NCBI GenBank assembly: GCA_054601695.1
Contig: BAAHQB010000011.1
Coordinates: forward strand, 1,240,001-1,304,000
Direction: 5' to 3'
DNA length: 64,000 nt
Origin: Amorphochlora amoebiformis
Lineage: Eukaryota; Cercozoa; Chlorarachniophyceae
The notes under the pieces were generated by a model that had not been told where the DNA came from, did not search any database, and saw nothing but the letters and a program-made list of their open reading frames with translations. Positions 1 to 64,000 of the stretch are shown one piece after another. Position 1 is the first letter of the stretch, and each line of letters starts with the position of its first letter. The position numbers were made by a program, and so were the translations under genes.

Positions 1-280
<280 letters not shown>

Positions 281-283
281 TAG

Positions 284-353
284 GTTATGGATATCTGCAA
301 TGACGGCTTCCCCTCAAGATAAGCGAAAAGGACAACCTCTTTATTATCAAGTA

Positions 354-410
<57 letters not shown>

Positions 411-484
411 TGTGTGTACATATATATGTGCATATATGTATATATATTGTGTAGATATACATCTATATATATATATATATATAT

Positions 485-524
<40 letters not shown>

Positions 525-541
525 TGTGTATATATATGGGT

Positions 542-609
<68 letters not shown>

Positions 610-610
610 T

Positions 611-654
<44 letters not shown>

Positions 655-716
655 TTACACACCTATGTAAATATAATACTATAGCGCATGTATATTGTAA
701 GCAACTATGCTAAATT

Positions 717-769
<53 letters not shown>

Positions 770-919
770 ATATATATTCATACCAATATACACACATAAA
801 TATGCCGATCCCTATCCTACCTGACCCTAACCCTAACCCTAACCCTAACCCTAACCCTAACCCTAACCCTAACCCTAACCGCAGTTTGGATGGCCTCATG
901 AGCAGGAGAGACTCTCTTG

Positions 920-960
<41 letters not shown>

Positions 961-1123
961 GTATATATATATATATGTATAAGACATATATATATATATA
1001 TATGCATGTGTGTATACACACACATATATATATATATATATATAGTGTATATATATATATATAGTATATATGTATATAACATCAAGTTTAATAGTACCAG
1101 CAAAAGTGTCACTAATGTCGTAG

Positions 1124-1164
<41 letters not shown>

Positions 1165-1282
1165 ATATATATATACATATATATGCATATATTACATATG
1201 TATTGTATACATATAAAGTTTGGTAGCACATCTACAGAAGCGTCATTAATATCCAATTATAGAATATATATATAGTATAAGT

Positions 1283-1320
<38 letters not shown>

Positions 1321-1406
1321 TATATTGACATATATATATATTGATATATATTATATATATATACATATATTGATATACTATATACAATATTTTATATATA
1401 CATATG

Positions 1407-1455
<49 letters not shown>

Positions 1456-1868
1456 GGTTTGGTAGCACGCCTGTAGAAGCGTCATTAATATCTTATATAC
1501 AACGCCAAGGTAAATTAACCCTTTTCTTCTATATATATATATATATATATATATATTAATCTATGCATATATATAATGTGTATGTTATATACATATATGT
1601 CTATATATATATGTGTGTGTGTGTTAACATATATAGTATAGTAATATTCTGCATATGTATATAATATATATGTATAAATATAGCATATAATAATATAATA
1701 TATATATATATACATACATATATTATGTACACATTTATATGTGAAAATGTCAAGCCTACACTAACCCAGCTCTATTACATTATTTTGAAAGAATATATAT
1801 ATATATATATATATATATGCATGTATATATGTATGTATGTATATACATGTGTGTATAGTATATGTATT

Positions 1869-1899
<31 letters not shown>

Positions 1900-1982
1900 G
1901 TATGTATGTATAGTGTACATATATATATATATATATGTAATTTATGTATGTATATACATACATATGTTTGTGTGTGTATACA

Positions 1983-2018
<36 letters not shown>

Positions 2019-2105
2019 ATATGCATATATCTTATCTAGTGTGACTTATGAATATGCCTATAAAAACGATATCTGTATACAATATATATGTATATATATA
2101 TACAT

Positions 2106-2140
<35 letters not shown>

Positions 2141-2446
2141 ATTCATATATTATACATATACCTATATGTGTATATATACACATATACATATATTCATAAT
2201 ACATATAATTACAATGTACACCTAAAAAATAAACTGTGCAACACAATCCTCTAACTCTAACCCTAACCCTAACTCTAACCCTAACCCTAACTCTTAACCC
2301 TAACCCTAACCCTAACACTAGCTCTAACCCTAACCCTAACCCTAACCGTAAGCATAGTTTCTCACTACCTTAGCCTTTATTTTTAAACCTTAACCCTCCC
2401 TAGCATTTGATTAGCTTTCGATATATAAATATGTTTAGTTTTTAGA

Positions 2447-2479
<33 letters not shown>

Positions 2480-2589
2480 TCGATTTCTATATTTAAATAC
2501 CTTTTTATTTAATTATTCGGTTTTGAGTCGTTATGTTTGAGTTTGAATGTGTATGTGTATGTGGGTTTGTTTTGAAAGTTATAGATATG

Positions 2590-2638
<49 letters not shown>

Positions 2639-2887
2639 GTGTGTATGTATATATATATATATACATATATAATATATATATATATATATGTAATTATATA
2701 TTTGAATTTGTGTCTACGTATATGTGGGTTTGTTTTGAAAGTCATGGATATATACATGTATATATACATACATATATATATATATAACAAAAGGTTGGCA
2801 TAAAGAGCTTCCCTGGTGTTTTCAGGTGGATGTTATATTTGTCCAAATACATGTATATATAATATATATAATTTATTTACATATAAA

Positions 2888-2932
<45 letters not shown>

Positions 2933-3317
2933 CATAATATATATATATATAGATATAGAAATATATATAGATATACATATATATATATATATATATATGT
3001 TTGTGTATAATATATATATGTGTAGATATGTGTATATGTATATGTAAGTATATATACAACATTCATATATGTATAAATGTAAATACATTATACTGCTCAT
3101 AATACATACATGTATTATGCATATACATATATATATATATATATATATATGGATTCATATAGACATATTCAAAGTGCACAGTCAGATATATATATATATA
3201 TATATATAATTACATAATATATTTGTACATATATATATATATAAGTACAAATACATAACAGGTGATATGTCATCGAAATTTCGATAAGATGCCTTACATC
3301 GAGGAATATGTCAAGAG

Positions 3318-3368
<51 letters not shown>

Positions 3369-3422
3369 TATATATTTATATTCCTATATGTAAAATGTAA
3401 TATACATGTATTCATGAATGTG

Positions 3423-3453
<31 letters not shown>

Positions 3454-3501
3454 TACATATGTATGTATATGTATTTATATATATATATATATATATGTAT
3501 G

Positions 3502-3533
<32 letters not shown>

Positions 3534-3554
3534 GAGTATCTGTATATATATATA

Positions 3555-3586
<32 letters not shown>

Positions 3587-4014
3587 GTGCGTGTTATATG
3601 TAGTATATACTATTTATGCCCTCAGATATATGTATTCTTATCAAATGCTTATTACGTATACAACGTGTAGATATAAAAATTATGTACATATACATATGCA
3701 TATAACACCTCAAGATTATACATATTTTATATATATGTATATATATATATATACACGTTTATTGTACAATTTGAAACAATGTAGAATATATACATATACA
3801 TGCTAACATCTTAAGAATATATGTATTATGTGTACATATACATATGTATATTGTACATTTTCGAATATATATATATATATATAAGCGTCCATATTATCGT
3901 CCGGAAACTGTTCTCTACCCGAATTTCGCCCTCACTGCAAGGTAACACTTATTTTAATATATATTCTTAATATATATGCATTTTTGTATGTATGTTTTTA
4001 CATATTACATTCTA

Positions 4015-4055
<41 letters not shown>

Positions 4056-4235
4056 TATTATATATATTTGTGTGTGTGTAGATGTATTTATGTTCAGTTC
4101 GGGTTGTATTTTGTATGTATATATGTGTATGTGTTTTCGTACATATATATACATATGTGCATCCCTCTAAATGTATATATACATGTATATATTATGTACA
4201 TAGATACATTTAACGAGCAATTAGGTAAATACGTC

Positions 4236-4279
<44 letters not shown>

Positions 4280-4450
4280 GCATGTACACATAATATATTA
4301 TAAGTACCTTAAATATTTAAAGATTTTGGTTTCAAAATATAATCACAGTATCAAACAAAGCAATACCCACAGGGTGGAAAGGTGGATCCTGAAAAGTATG
4401 ACACTCTAATAGAATCACTTTTGGACGCTGTGAAAGTGCTACCTATTTAA
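284..4450 (+). CDS. 3' part of an unrecognised multi-exon gene (partial at 5' end)
   Basis: Seven exons keep phase throughout: 284-350, 885-919, 1457-1509, 2794-2852, 3262-3316, 3886-3941 and 4373-4450. The first enters mid-codon, so the gene starts left of the window. Landmarks in order are [79 protein letters not shown], a Cys-containing exon [18 protein letters not shown], and a final exon ending in [11 protein letters not shown] and TAA. Every join has AG before and GT after, with phases 0, 2, 1, 0, 1, 0. The composition is that of an ordinary soluble protein, and about 125 residues are visible. I do not recognise the family. Introns are (TA)n; the one before 885 ends in a CCCTAA tract that runs into the acceptor. 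A further possible exon at about 2040-2075 does not fit the phase. Confidence 0.62.
824..882. repeat. Interstitial telomere-type tract (CCCTAA)n
   Basis: Nine near-perfect CCCTAA units that run directly into the acceptor GCAG of exon 885-919. Transcript sense is CCCTAA. Hexamer units imply a TTAGGG telomere type. Confidence 0.95.
2251..2350. repeat. Interstitial telomere-type tract (CCCTAA)n, degenerate
   Basis: About 16 units of CCCTAA with variants such as CTCTAA, in an intron of the left-edge plus-strand gene, again CCCTAA in transcript sense. Confidence 0.92.
4373..4450 (+). CDS. Terminal exon of the left-edge gene
   Basis: Acceptor ACAG at 4369-4372 is followed by 25 codons and a TAA stop. 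The exon reads [16 protein letters not shown] and then LDAVKVLPI, an amphipathic helix-like tail. It enters in phase 0, matching the phase 0 donor AAG|GTAACA after 3941. The DNA downstream is single copy and lacks (TA)n, which fits a gene end. Confidence 0.65.
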   Translation, partial: GGKVDPEKYDTLIESLLDAVKVLPI

Positions 4451-5001
4451 CTAGCTTCAAGCATGTAAACTTCTCATTAGTTCTCAGGCCCTACGCATTA
4501 TAAACTAAAATCATATGCTCGAAATTTTTCAAGGTGAAATCAAAAAAGTTTAGGGTATATACTCTCTTAGATCTAGTAGACATATATTATTGTGTTGTTC
4601 TCTAGAGACTAGTTGCGTAACACATCACAACACCAGCTATATTCCCTGAGTAGTATTCCGATTAAGTCTAGTACTAGTAGTAAGTCGGTTAAGAATATGA
4701 ACTTAATACTGAAATAGTCTCGTACTTATGATTATTTGACGTAGTTAGAGCAGATCTACTCTATGTGTAAATTTGGATTATATTCATACATCTAGACATA
4801 TGAATAAGTATTAGATGTACAGCGCCAGAACGCACAGCTAGTAAGATCTATCTACCTTCTTTTTGAAATTAGACGCTTAAATTTAATTCATTTGAAAACT
4901 TAACTCACTCAAGTCAGTGGCTGTCGTTAGGTGTACATTTGAGAGATCTTTATCATTGGAGATGTCAGGAGAACTGAACTGACAGTAAGATAGACCACCT
5001 C
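4451..5001. other. Intergenic single-copy DNA between convergent genes
   Basis: About 550 bp of AT-rich but non-microsatellite sequence between the stop of the left-edge plus-strand gene and the 3' end of the large minus-strand gene. It has frequent stops in all frames and I see no exon with splice borders. Short CTAGTACTAG-like palindromes occur near 4670-4680; similar words recur in the other intergenic region near 60.4-60.6 kb. It probably holds the two convergent 3' UTRs. I see no clear polyadenylation signal that I would defend. Confidence 0.5.
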
Positions 5002-5026
5002 TCCAGCAATATTGCTTCACGAAATT

Positions 5027-5048
<22 letters not shown>
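5002..5048. repeat. Perfect 19-bp inverted repeat (hairpin) over a stop codon
   Basis: Left arm 5002-5020 (TCCAGCAATATTGCTTCAC) is an exact reverse complement of right arm 5030-5048, separated by the 9-nt loop 5021-5029. On the minus strand the right arm encodes the last codons of the large gene (PAILLH), the TGA stop at 5029-5027 sits in the loop, and the left arm is 3' UTR. The stem is therefore half coding and half untranslated. Confidence 0.95.
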
Positions 5049-35805
<30,757 letters not shown>

Positions 35806-35809
35806 CTGT

Positions 35810-35923
35810 GAGGTGTGAGTTTTGATGAGATATTGTGATTGTGTACGTGTGTACGTGGATGTTTATGGTTTTGTGAGGGTTTGAATATGTATATGTATAT
35901 ATACACATATATGTATTTATGCA

Positions 35924-35962
<39 letters not shown>

Positions 35963-35997
35963 CTACTTATATATATACACATATATATACATATATA

Positions 35998-36049
<52 letters not shown>

Positions 36050-36116
36050 AATATATATACACATATATTATATGTGTGTATATATGCATATACATAAATG
36101 TATGTATACATATATG

Positions 36117-36156
<40 letters not shown>

Positions 36157-36192
36157 TCTAATATATATATATGTTATATATTTAACTAAGAT

Positions 36193-36250
<58 letters not shown>

Positions 36251-37058
36251 CATTAGTAAATGTATATATCGCGTATACTGTATACATATATGTCTACTGT
36301 CTATAACCAGAAGGATTAAAGCCGGGAAACATACAAAAAGAATTAAATTGTCCAAAAACAAAAAAATAGCCACTCATGTATGTAATATATGTATTAAACC
36401 GATACCACAGATGGCTAACAGAAGGATTATTGCCCAAGCCCAATCTACCCACAGAAATCTCTTGTATCAAGAGCTCCCAATCACGAAAAACGAAACACTA
36501 CTTAAAATCAGGCTAGAGAAAGACGGCAGAGAGGGCCAGACCGATGGAGAAGCGGCTGGTGCATATAACGAGTCCTGTCACGCCCTGCCTCGAAAAAAAA
36601 CAAGAAAAACTTCCAGTTGAACACAGAATATCTTGTTCTAAGTTTCGAATCCTTTTCTAATCCTTCTTTTCCTTTCGTAGAACCCATACCTACCACCCTC
36701 ATTATGTCCGAATATAAACCTCCAGCAGACGACAGCTCCAACTTGATCGTTCCAGAGAATGGAGAGACTGGAGACTCCTGGAAACGATGACGGGTTCTCC
36801 CACGGGATGGATTTGGATGAAATTCTCACATTTACACCGTCGGAGACTTACTAGAGACTCTCTAATATTCTCTGAGACTTTGAGAGAGACTCGATGAGAT
36901 CTCGAAACCTAATCCCTGATACTACCCGATGATAAAGGGGGGGTATCGGCACCGAGTCGACCTACCTCCGCAGTGGGCATATCTACCGCGATTCCGAAGC
37001 CCCGGACGCGACCGCATACTGAGCAATTGAGGAAGAAATTAAGAGAGTGAGAAGCAAT
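35810..37058. promoter_or_regulatory. Divergent intergenic region, probable bidirectional promoter
   Basis: This region separates the 5' end of the large minus-strand gene from the start of the next plus-strand gene. 35930-36250 is (TA)n. 36300-37058 is single copy with moderate G+C, including GAGACT-rich words (36770-36910). Two short frames are open (plus 36410-36619 starting MANRRIIAQA; minus near 36704 starting MRVVGMGSTK), but neither has a convincing partner exon. The undiscovered first exon of the minus-strand gene should be here. I see no TATA box that can be told apart from the background. Confidence 0.4.
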
Positions 37059-51086
<14,028 letters not shown>

Positions 51087-51089
51087 TCC

Positions 51090-51417
51090 ACTTCTGCGCT
51101 CTCTCCCTCCCTCTCACCCTCCGCTCTCTCTGCTTTCTGTCTCTGCTCTCTCTCTCTCTCTCTCTCCCCTCTTGCCCTCTCTCTCTCTTCCTCTCCCTTT
51201 TATCTCTATCTCTCTCTCTCTCTCTCTGGTCTCGCTCTGTTTTTTCCTTCTGTCGCTCTCTTTCCTCTTCTCTCGCTATATCTCTCTTTTCTTGTTTGGA
51301 TGCATTTTTCCTCTCTCCTCTCGCTCTCTCTCCTCTCAGTTGGTGTCTCTCCTCTCGCTCTCTCTCTTCTTCTCTTGCTCGATCTCTCTCCTCTTCTCTT
51401 GCTCTCTCTCCTTTGAC

Positions 51418-51418
<1 letters not shown>
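51090..51418. repeat. CT-rich tract after the stop codon
   Basis: CTCTCT with T runs and short words (TTGCTCTCTCTC), in the 3' flank of the modular gene. A second CT-rich stretch lies at 51655-52040 inside the following intron. I see no supported coding frame. Confidence 0.85.
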
Positions 51419-51471
<53 letters not shown>

Positions 51472-51530
51472 GTATCTAAGTATTATATATATATATATAT
51501 ATATGTATATATAAATATATTACATATATT

Positions 51531-51564
<34 letters not shown>

Positions 51565-51565
51565 G

Positions 51566-54372
<2,807 letters not shown>

Positions 54373-54382
54373 TATATGTGTA

Positions 54383-54435
<53 letters not shown>

Positions 54436-54503
54436 GCTCTCTTGCCTCTTCGGTACCATTCTCAGCTCGGCGTAGTATATGTGTATATATGTGTGTATAT
54501 TTG

Positions 54504-54545
<42 letters not shown>

Positions 54546-54556
54546 ATATATATATA

Positions 54557-54665
<109 letters not shown>

Positions 54666-54672
54666 TAATTAT

Positions 54673-54719
<47 letters not shown>

Positions 54720-54803
54720 GATATAAATAATAACGATAATACTGATAATAATAGCCCTTATACCCACCAATCCTTACCCTCATCCGAATTCTCTTTACAC
54801 ACA

Positions 54804-54845
<42 letters not shown>

Positions 54846-54869
54846 TTGTATATATATATATACATGTAC

Positions 54870-54912
<43 letters not shown>

Positions 54913-54913
54913 G

Positions 54914-59184
<4,271 letters not shown>

Positions 59185-59192
59185 TTCCGGAA

Positions 59193-59344
59193 CCTAGATA
59201 CGCGACCTGGAACCCAAATACGCGACCCGGAACCCAAACATGACCCTATCGGAACCCAAACATGACCCTATCGGAACCCAAACACGACCCTATCGGAACC
59301 CAAACATGACCCTATCGGAACCCAAATCTGATCCGATTGAAATC
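59193..59344. repeat. 22-bp minisatellite in the 3' flank
   Basis: Two units of about 20 bp ending ACGCGACC, then five units of about 22 bp with consensus GGAACCCAAACATGACCCTA plus TC. It begins 9 bp after the TAA of the GFGPPAG gene and so is likely part of its 3' UTR. No frame is supported. Confidence 0.92.
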
Positions 59345-59710
59345 CAATAAGCCACACGTAATCGTTTTCTTTTTTTTTTTTTTGATCGGGACTAGTAATG
59401 TACTATACAAAGTTTATATATATATATATATATATATATTTATTTACACATATACGTGTTATATACTTTCTAAGGAAGGTAACAATAATAATAATAATTG
59501 TAGTAAAAAAGCTCCTCTTTCCAAAAAAAAAAATATTTTTGTTTTGAGTGTAGATGCATATATATATATATATATATATATATAATGCACACACACACAT
59601 ATTAAAAAACATGTTTGCGTGCGTGTAGGTTCTTTTGTTGTCTTCTTATGAGCTTATTTAGTTTTATGTACGTGTTTGGGTAAACAGGGTATTGAAGAAA
59701 CCATACCGAA

Positions 59711-59797
59711 TCATAAAAAGTTCCGTTTTTTTCCTATTTTTCGCTCTCGTTCTGACTGGCCAAAATATTTAATCGCCGAGTTGTTCTCTTCTCTTCA

Positions 59798-59850
<53 letters not shown>

Positions 59851-60332
59851 ATGTATGTATTTACATATATTATATATATATACATACATATATATATATA
59901 TATATATTTGTATAATGAAAGAAAAAAATTGATCATAATGCTGCCATCTTCACCTCTTTTTTTCCTTCCAAGATAACTAATACATAGAAGTTCTACGTAC
60001 TTGGGCAATTTCGCCCAAATCTGACTGTTTTTCTCTTCCTTTTCCGTAAATGTAGTCATCCTCTCTGTCTGTTTGTTCCTTACACCTCTAAAGCAAAAGA
60101 AAATGAAAAAATGAATAAATAAATTGTTCAAGAGAAAAAAATGAGAGAAAAAACACGCAGGTAAGCAAAAAAAAAAAAGCAAAAACAATCTTAAAAAATG
60201 TCTCCAATCTAGAGCTCTGGAACACTAATAATATCTCTATCAACTCAAAAACGCCCTAACCTCCCCCCTTCATATACTGCTGACTGAAATCCTTAGAGCT
60301 CACCGCACTCACCGGCACGTGCCAATTTGCAT
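59711..60332 (-). CDS. Small three-exon candidate gene
   Basis: ATG at 60332 gives MQIGTC with donor CG|GTGAGTGC; exon 60087-60001 (GVRNKQTERMTTFTEKEEKN, then SQIWAKLP) has a strong pyrimidine tract and TTTAG acceptor and donor GTACGT; exon 59792-59711 reads EENNSAIKYFGQSERERK, then IGKKRNFL and TGA. Phases 0/2, 2/2 and 2/stop match, giving 62 residues. It is charged, with no known motif. The middle exon is the best supported; the first exon is only 20 nt and the last has a weak acceptor (TTGAAG). The plus strand of 59694-59800 is also open but has no donor. Confidence 0.38.
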
Positions 60333-60339
60333 GGCCACC

Positions 60340-61724
60340 GTCGAGTTAAGCCAGTGAGTGCTGTAGTCTTCGTATTCTTCAACTCGTTCGGCATGACTGC
60401 CGCAGCTATATCTAGTATATCTAGTATATAGCATGTCTAGCATGGAACACGTACGTTGGCCAACAATCAATTTGGGCAAGTCTTGCGTTCATTACTGTCT
60501 AGACTATCTAGACTCTGGTTTCACGTACAATATAAAGCTAGTTATTACTAGTATTAGTACAAGTACTAGAAGTAGCAGGCTCTACTTAGTAGACTTAGTT
60601 ACAAAAATGAGCACGTTTAATAACATATCATATATATACTAGATATAAAATAATGTTGAAAATAATTTATGTCCAGTATAGAGTGACTGAATCCTATTTC
60701 CATCACTCCCTACAATGTGAACACGCTGTAATGGAGTCGAAACATTGTTTTCCTGGTAGGTCAGGCATAAATTATAACAAGTGTAAGTTACCTACTAGAC
60801 CTATGACTTAGTATAAAGTGCTTGTATGATTGGAATATCAAAGTTGTCTCTCATACGTTGTTAAGTTAGGTATCGTTCGAGTATTCTGGTACGCATGACA
60901 TGATATATCTCTTGTATGTAAAATGGTACGCATGTTGTATCTTGTATCCTAGGTATCGTTGATCGTTTGTTTATATGTGACATGCATGTTCTAGATGTTG
61001 TACGTGTACGGACGTTGTATCGCTTGTCACACATGATCGAATGATTCGTACGCATGTCTTGTATGTTGGTACGTAATATAAATAGTGCGTATGTTGGTAC
61101 TGAACGTATGTGCGTACGTATGTTAGTACGTCTAGTACGTGGGTGCGTATGTAGGTGCGTACGTATGTTGGTACGTTGGTACGTAATTATAAATGGTGCG
61201 TATGCTGGTACTGAATGTATGTGCGTACGTATGTAGGTGCGTACGTATGTTGGTACGTTTGATCACAGTAAATCCGATTGAAAATTTAACAAACTTTAAC
61301 TTCAAAGGCTAGGTCTAGCTGGTGCCATGATGCAGTAATGAAATACAAATTTTCCAGTAATTCACCCAAATCTATCCGTTCCATCAGTGTAAATCATTTT
61401 ACATTACACCTCCGCAAGTCTACATATAGCTTGCCTGTGCGTTAACCTCGGAATGCTATGGATGCTATATCTAGTATGTGGCAGTCAGCAATATTATCTG
61501 ATTCTGGACGTTAGTTTCAATGGAGGAGTAGAATTGTTCTATATCTAGTATATCTCTGGAGTCGACACCTACAATATCGCGTTCATGATTCAGTACTGTT
61601 ACTAGTGTTACGTCGTACGTTACTGCATATACTCCAGGAGTGTACTCTAGACAACATTTGGCCATGGATTAATATCTTCTATTTCTGAGTAAGAAATGTC
61701 GATCCGACCTCTTCCTTCCTGGGC

Positions 61725-61797
<73 letters not shown>

Positions 61798-61871
61798 ATA
61801 CATCTTTTCTACACGTAGTGATAATATAATGATAATATTTTCATGCATGCAATATGTACACACACAATACA

Positions 61872-61924
<53 letters not shown>

Positions 61925-61930
61925 TATGTG

Positions 61931-61975
<45 letters not shown>

Positions 61976-62028
61976 ATTTATATATATATTATATATATAG
62001 ATATATACATATATATATATATATTATA

Positions 62029-62074
<46 letters not shown>

Positions 62075-62130
62075 ATATATACAACATACATACTTACATC
62101 CATACATTCATATAAGCATAATACGATGAG
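60340..62130. other. Intergenic region with tandem repeats
   Basis: 60340-61060 is single copy, AT-rich, with many CTAGTA/TCTAGA words and only a short ATG frame (60433-60642) lacking support. 61060-61265 is a tandem duplication. 61265-61720 is single copy with no supported exon. 61725-62100 is (TA)n. No RNA gene was recognised. Confidence 0.5.
61068..61255. repeat. Tandem duplication, about 115-bp unit
   Basis: GGTACGTAATATAAATAGTG near 61068 recurs as GGTACGTAATTATAAATGGT near 61181, followed in both by GCGTATG(T/C)TGGTACTGAA and GTATGTGCGTACGTATGT. The units are themselves rich in TACG/GTACGT steps. Confidence 0.85.
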
Positions 62131-62149
62131 TTTCCTCATCGACAAATAG

Positions 62150-62362
62150 AGAAGACAGGAAAGAAAGATAAGAGAGGCAAAAAAAAGAAAGAGAGGAAAG
62201 AAAGATGAGAGAGACAAAAAAAAGAAAGAGAGGAAAGAAAGATAAGAGAGACAAAAAAAAAGAAAGAGAGGAAAGAAAGATGAGAGAGACAAAAAAAAGA
62301 AAGAGAGGAAAGAAAGATAAGAGAGACAAAAAAAGAGAGGAAAGAAAGATAAGAGAGACAAA
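62150..62362. repeat. Purine-rich tandem repeat, about 37-bp unit
   Basis: Five to six copies of GAAAGAAAGATRAGAGAG followed by RCAAAAAAAAGAAAGAGAG. On the minus strand this is pyrimidine-rich and lies 210-420 bp downstream of the stop at 62574. The all-frame open Phe/Leu/Ser ORFs it produces are artefacts. Confidence 0.93.
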
Positions 62363-62573
62363 CAAAACAGCGCGCAGAGGATGACACAGACAGAGATTCA
62401 AGTGACACTACAAGTGACCCCAAATTCGAAAATCCGAATGTCCGAATAAATCTTTACATCTTGAGGATGTAATATGAGATAGATATACAGATATTGAACA
62501 ATAGATATAGGAATAATTGTTGGTTAAGAGTAGTATTAGAGGTTGTTGAACTTTGGACCACGTGTCAGGAATC

Positions 62574-62666
62574 TTAGTCCTCCTCAGCCTCAGCCTCAGC
62601 CTTCTCCAAACTTGCTGAATCCCCTTCAATGCTCTTCTCACTATCAGATATACGGCCAAATAAATG
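62574..62666 (-). CDS. Terminal exon of an unidentified gene (acidic tail)
   Basis: Acceptor GATAG at 62667-62671, then HLFGRISDSEKSIEGDSASL and EKAEAEAEED, stop TAA at 62576-62574. Phase 0 in. The acidic (AE)n end is typical of natural C termini. The upstream partner is not certain: exon 63020-63247 already has its own stop, so this is either an alternative last exon or part of another gene. The plus strand is also open here (PQPQPQPSP), a weaker reading. Confidence 0.45.
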   Translation of the reverse strand, partial: HLFGRISDSEKSIEGDSASLEKAEAEAEED

Positions 62667-63019
62667 CTATCAGGTACGGATGTGACCCGTCAGCAGTGTC
62701 ACGTCTATTCTCATCCTCTCATTGGGCGATTTTTTCGGCTTTCGTGGTTTATTTTGGGAAATTGGGCCTAATTCTAGTGTTGAATCGAATTGTGATGTGC
62801 GTGACTCTCAGGCGAGTTAATGGATAATTCTACGTTCGGTGAGTGTGGGAGTAGGATAAGATTTAGAGTTAAGGTTAGAGTCTGGTTCCGATTTGGGTTC
62901 GAGTTAGGGTCTTGGGGTCACAAATCACCGACAAATTCAAGTTTTTAACTTAGCTCTTCGGCTTAAACAGTGTTAGGGTCGGGGTTGAGTTTGGAATGGG
63001 GATAGGGTTAGAGTTGGGG

Positions 63020-63301
63020 TTACTTGGGAGGAGGATTGGCATCAGAGGGATTCTTGTCGGAGACTTCGGTAGTTTCTTGGGTATTTTCTTGGATATTTTC
63101 TTGGGTATTTTCTTGGGCATTTTCTCGGGAATTGTTGGAATTCTCCTTGGAATTTTCTTGGGAGATTTCTTGGTGATTTTCTGCTGAGGTTTTTTGAGAA
63201 TCTCCGGGGTTCTTGGGGGGCTTTAGAAGGTTGTTGTCCTCGTCGTGCTAGTGGGATTAAAACATGTATGTATTTATAAATGTGACTAAAATTACATAAA
63301 T

Positions 63302-63335
<34 letters not shown>

Positions 63336-63429
63336 ATGTATAACAAAATCTATTGAAAAAAATTACTCATGAGAATCTCAAATACACACGTACAAATATA
63401 TGTATATATATATATACACACACATATAT

Positions 63430-63464
<35 letters not shown>

Positions 63465-63551
63465 TTTATATACCTCCTCTTGAAGATCGATAATGTCCAT
63501 CGACTCAAGCTTCGATATGGCATTTTTAACTTTCTTAGCTTTGCTACGTGT
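63020..63551 (-). CDS. 3' end of a gene with QEN repeats (partial; continues past the right edge)
   Basis: Exon 63551-63474 (TRSKAKKVKNAISKLESMDI, then IDLQEE, donor GAG|GTATAT) joins exon 63247-63020 in phase 0. The latter reads HDEDNNLLKPPKNPGDSQKT, then a stretch of five-residue units of the type QEN(T/I/S) and SKENS, and ends SDANPPPK with TAA at 63022-63020. The 78-nt exon looks like a coiled-coil or helical segment; the tail is Asn/Gln/Glu-rich and probably disordered. The phase 0 acceptor of 63551 (GCAG) implies more exons to the right. The family is not recognised. Confidence 0.72.

Positions 63552-64000
<449 letters not shown>

Noticed and set aside
1084-1262. Copies of the [12 protein letters not shown] exon at 1084-1123 and 1218-1256
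   Set aside because: Clearly related to exon 1457-1509, but one has drifted and the other lacks a donor; counted as decayed duplicates, not exons.
60433-60642. 69-codon ATG frame in intergenic DNA
   Set aside because: No splice partners, no recognisable motif, and a length expected by chance in single-copy DNA.
62108-62423. Phe/Leu/Ser-rich hydrophobic frames on the minus strand
   Set aside because: Artefact of the 37-bp purine repeat; all three frames give the same kind of sequence.

Overview
This is a stretch of a nuclear, intron-rich eukaryotic genome, most likely from a protist; I cannot place it further. The evidence is GT-AG introns that keep reading frame across dozens of exons, together with many interstitial TTAGGG/CCCTAA (telomere-type) tracts. 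Well over half of the window is (TA)n microsatellite. Almost all of that DNA is intron: a typical intron reads GTATAT-(TA)n-ATATAG, so the microsatellite itself supplies both splice sites. Open frames of the YIYIYI type are shadows of this repeat and are not genes. The real coding sequence consists of short islands (20-240 nt, with one of 1,563 nt) of normal composition, and I assembled genes by requiring AG/GT borders and matching intron phase.

Layout. (1) <284-4450 (+): 3' part of an unrecognised gene, seven exons, stop at 4448-4450. (2) 5027-35805 (-): a very large gene of about 40 exons. It has hydrophobic membrane exons at its 5' end, a long heptad coiled coil centred on the 1,563-nt exon 23174-24736, and a C-terminal EF-hand-like region. 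One junction, between 31997 and 30976, does not keep phase, so this could be two genes. (3) 37059-51086 (+): about 30 exons coding helix-rich modules, then a Lys/Ser tract, Cys modules, and finally a family of Gly/Pro exons carrying FNFSQYIPG-like motifs. (4) 51566-54372 (+) and 54914-59184 (+): two related Gly/Pro-rich repeat genes, or alternative ends of one locus, with tandemly duplicated exons (GGWP...PYMQ, GFGPPAG and MGQMP families). (5) 59711-60332 (-): a small candidate gene. (6) 60.4-62.5 kb: intergenic DNA with tandem repeats. (7) 62574-62666 and 63020-63551 (-): terminal exons of one or two further genes that run off the right edge.

Themes. The locus has grown by tandem duplication of exon-plus-intron units, and many decayed exon copies are still visible. 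Telomere-type repeats lie inside introns, mostly in the CCCTAA sense of the host transcript, and often touch the splice site (CCCTAA...TAG or GTAACCCTAA). A conserved 45-60 bp module recurs next to these tracts in the large minus-strand gene. No tRNA, rRNA, CRISPR array or transposase was seen. No protein here is named with certainty; homology searches with the spliced exons and RNA reads would be decisive.
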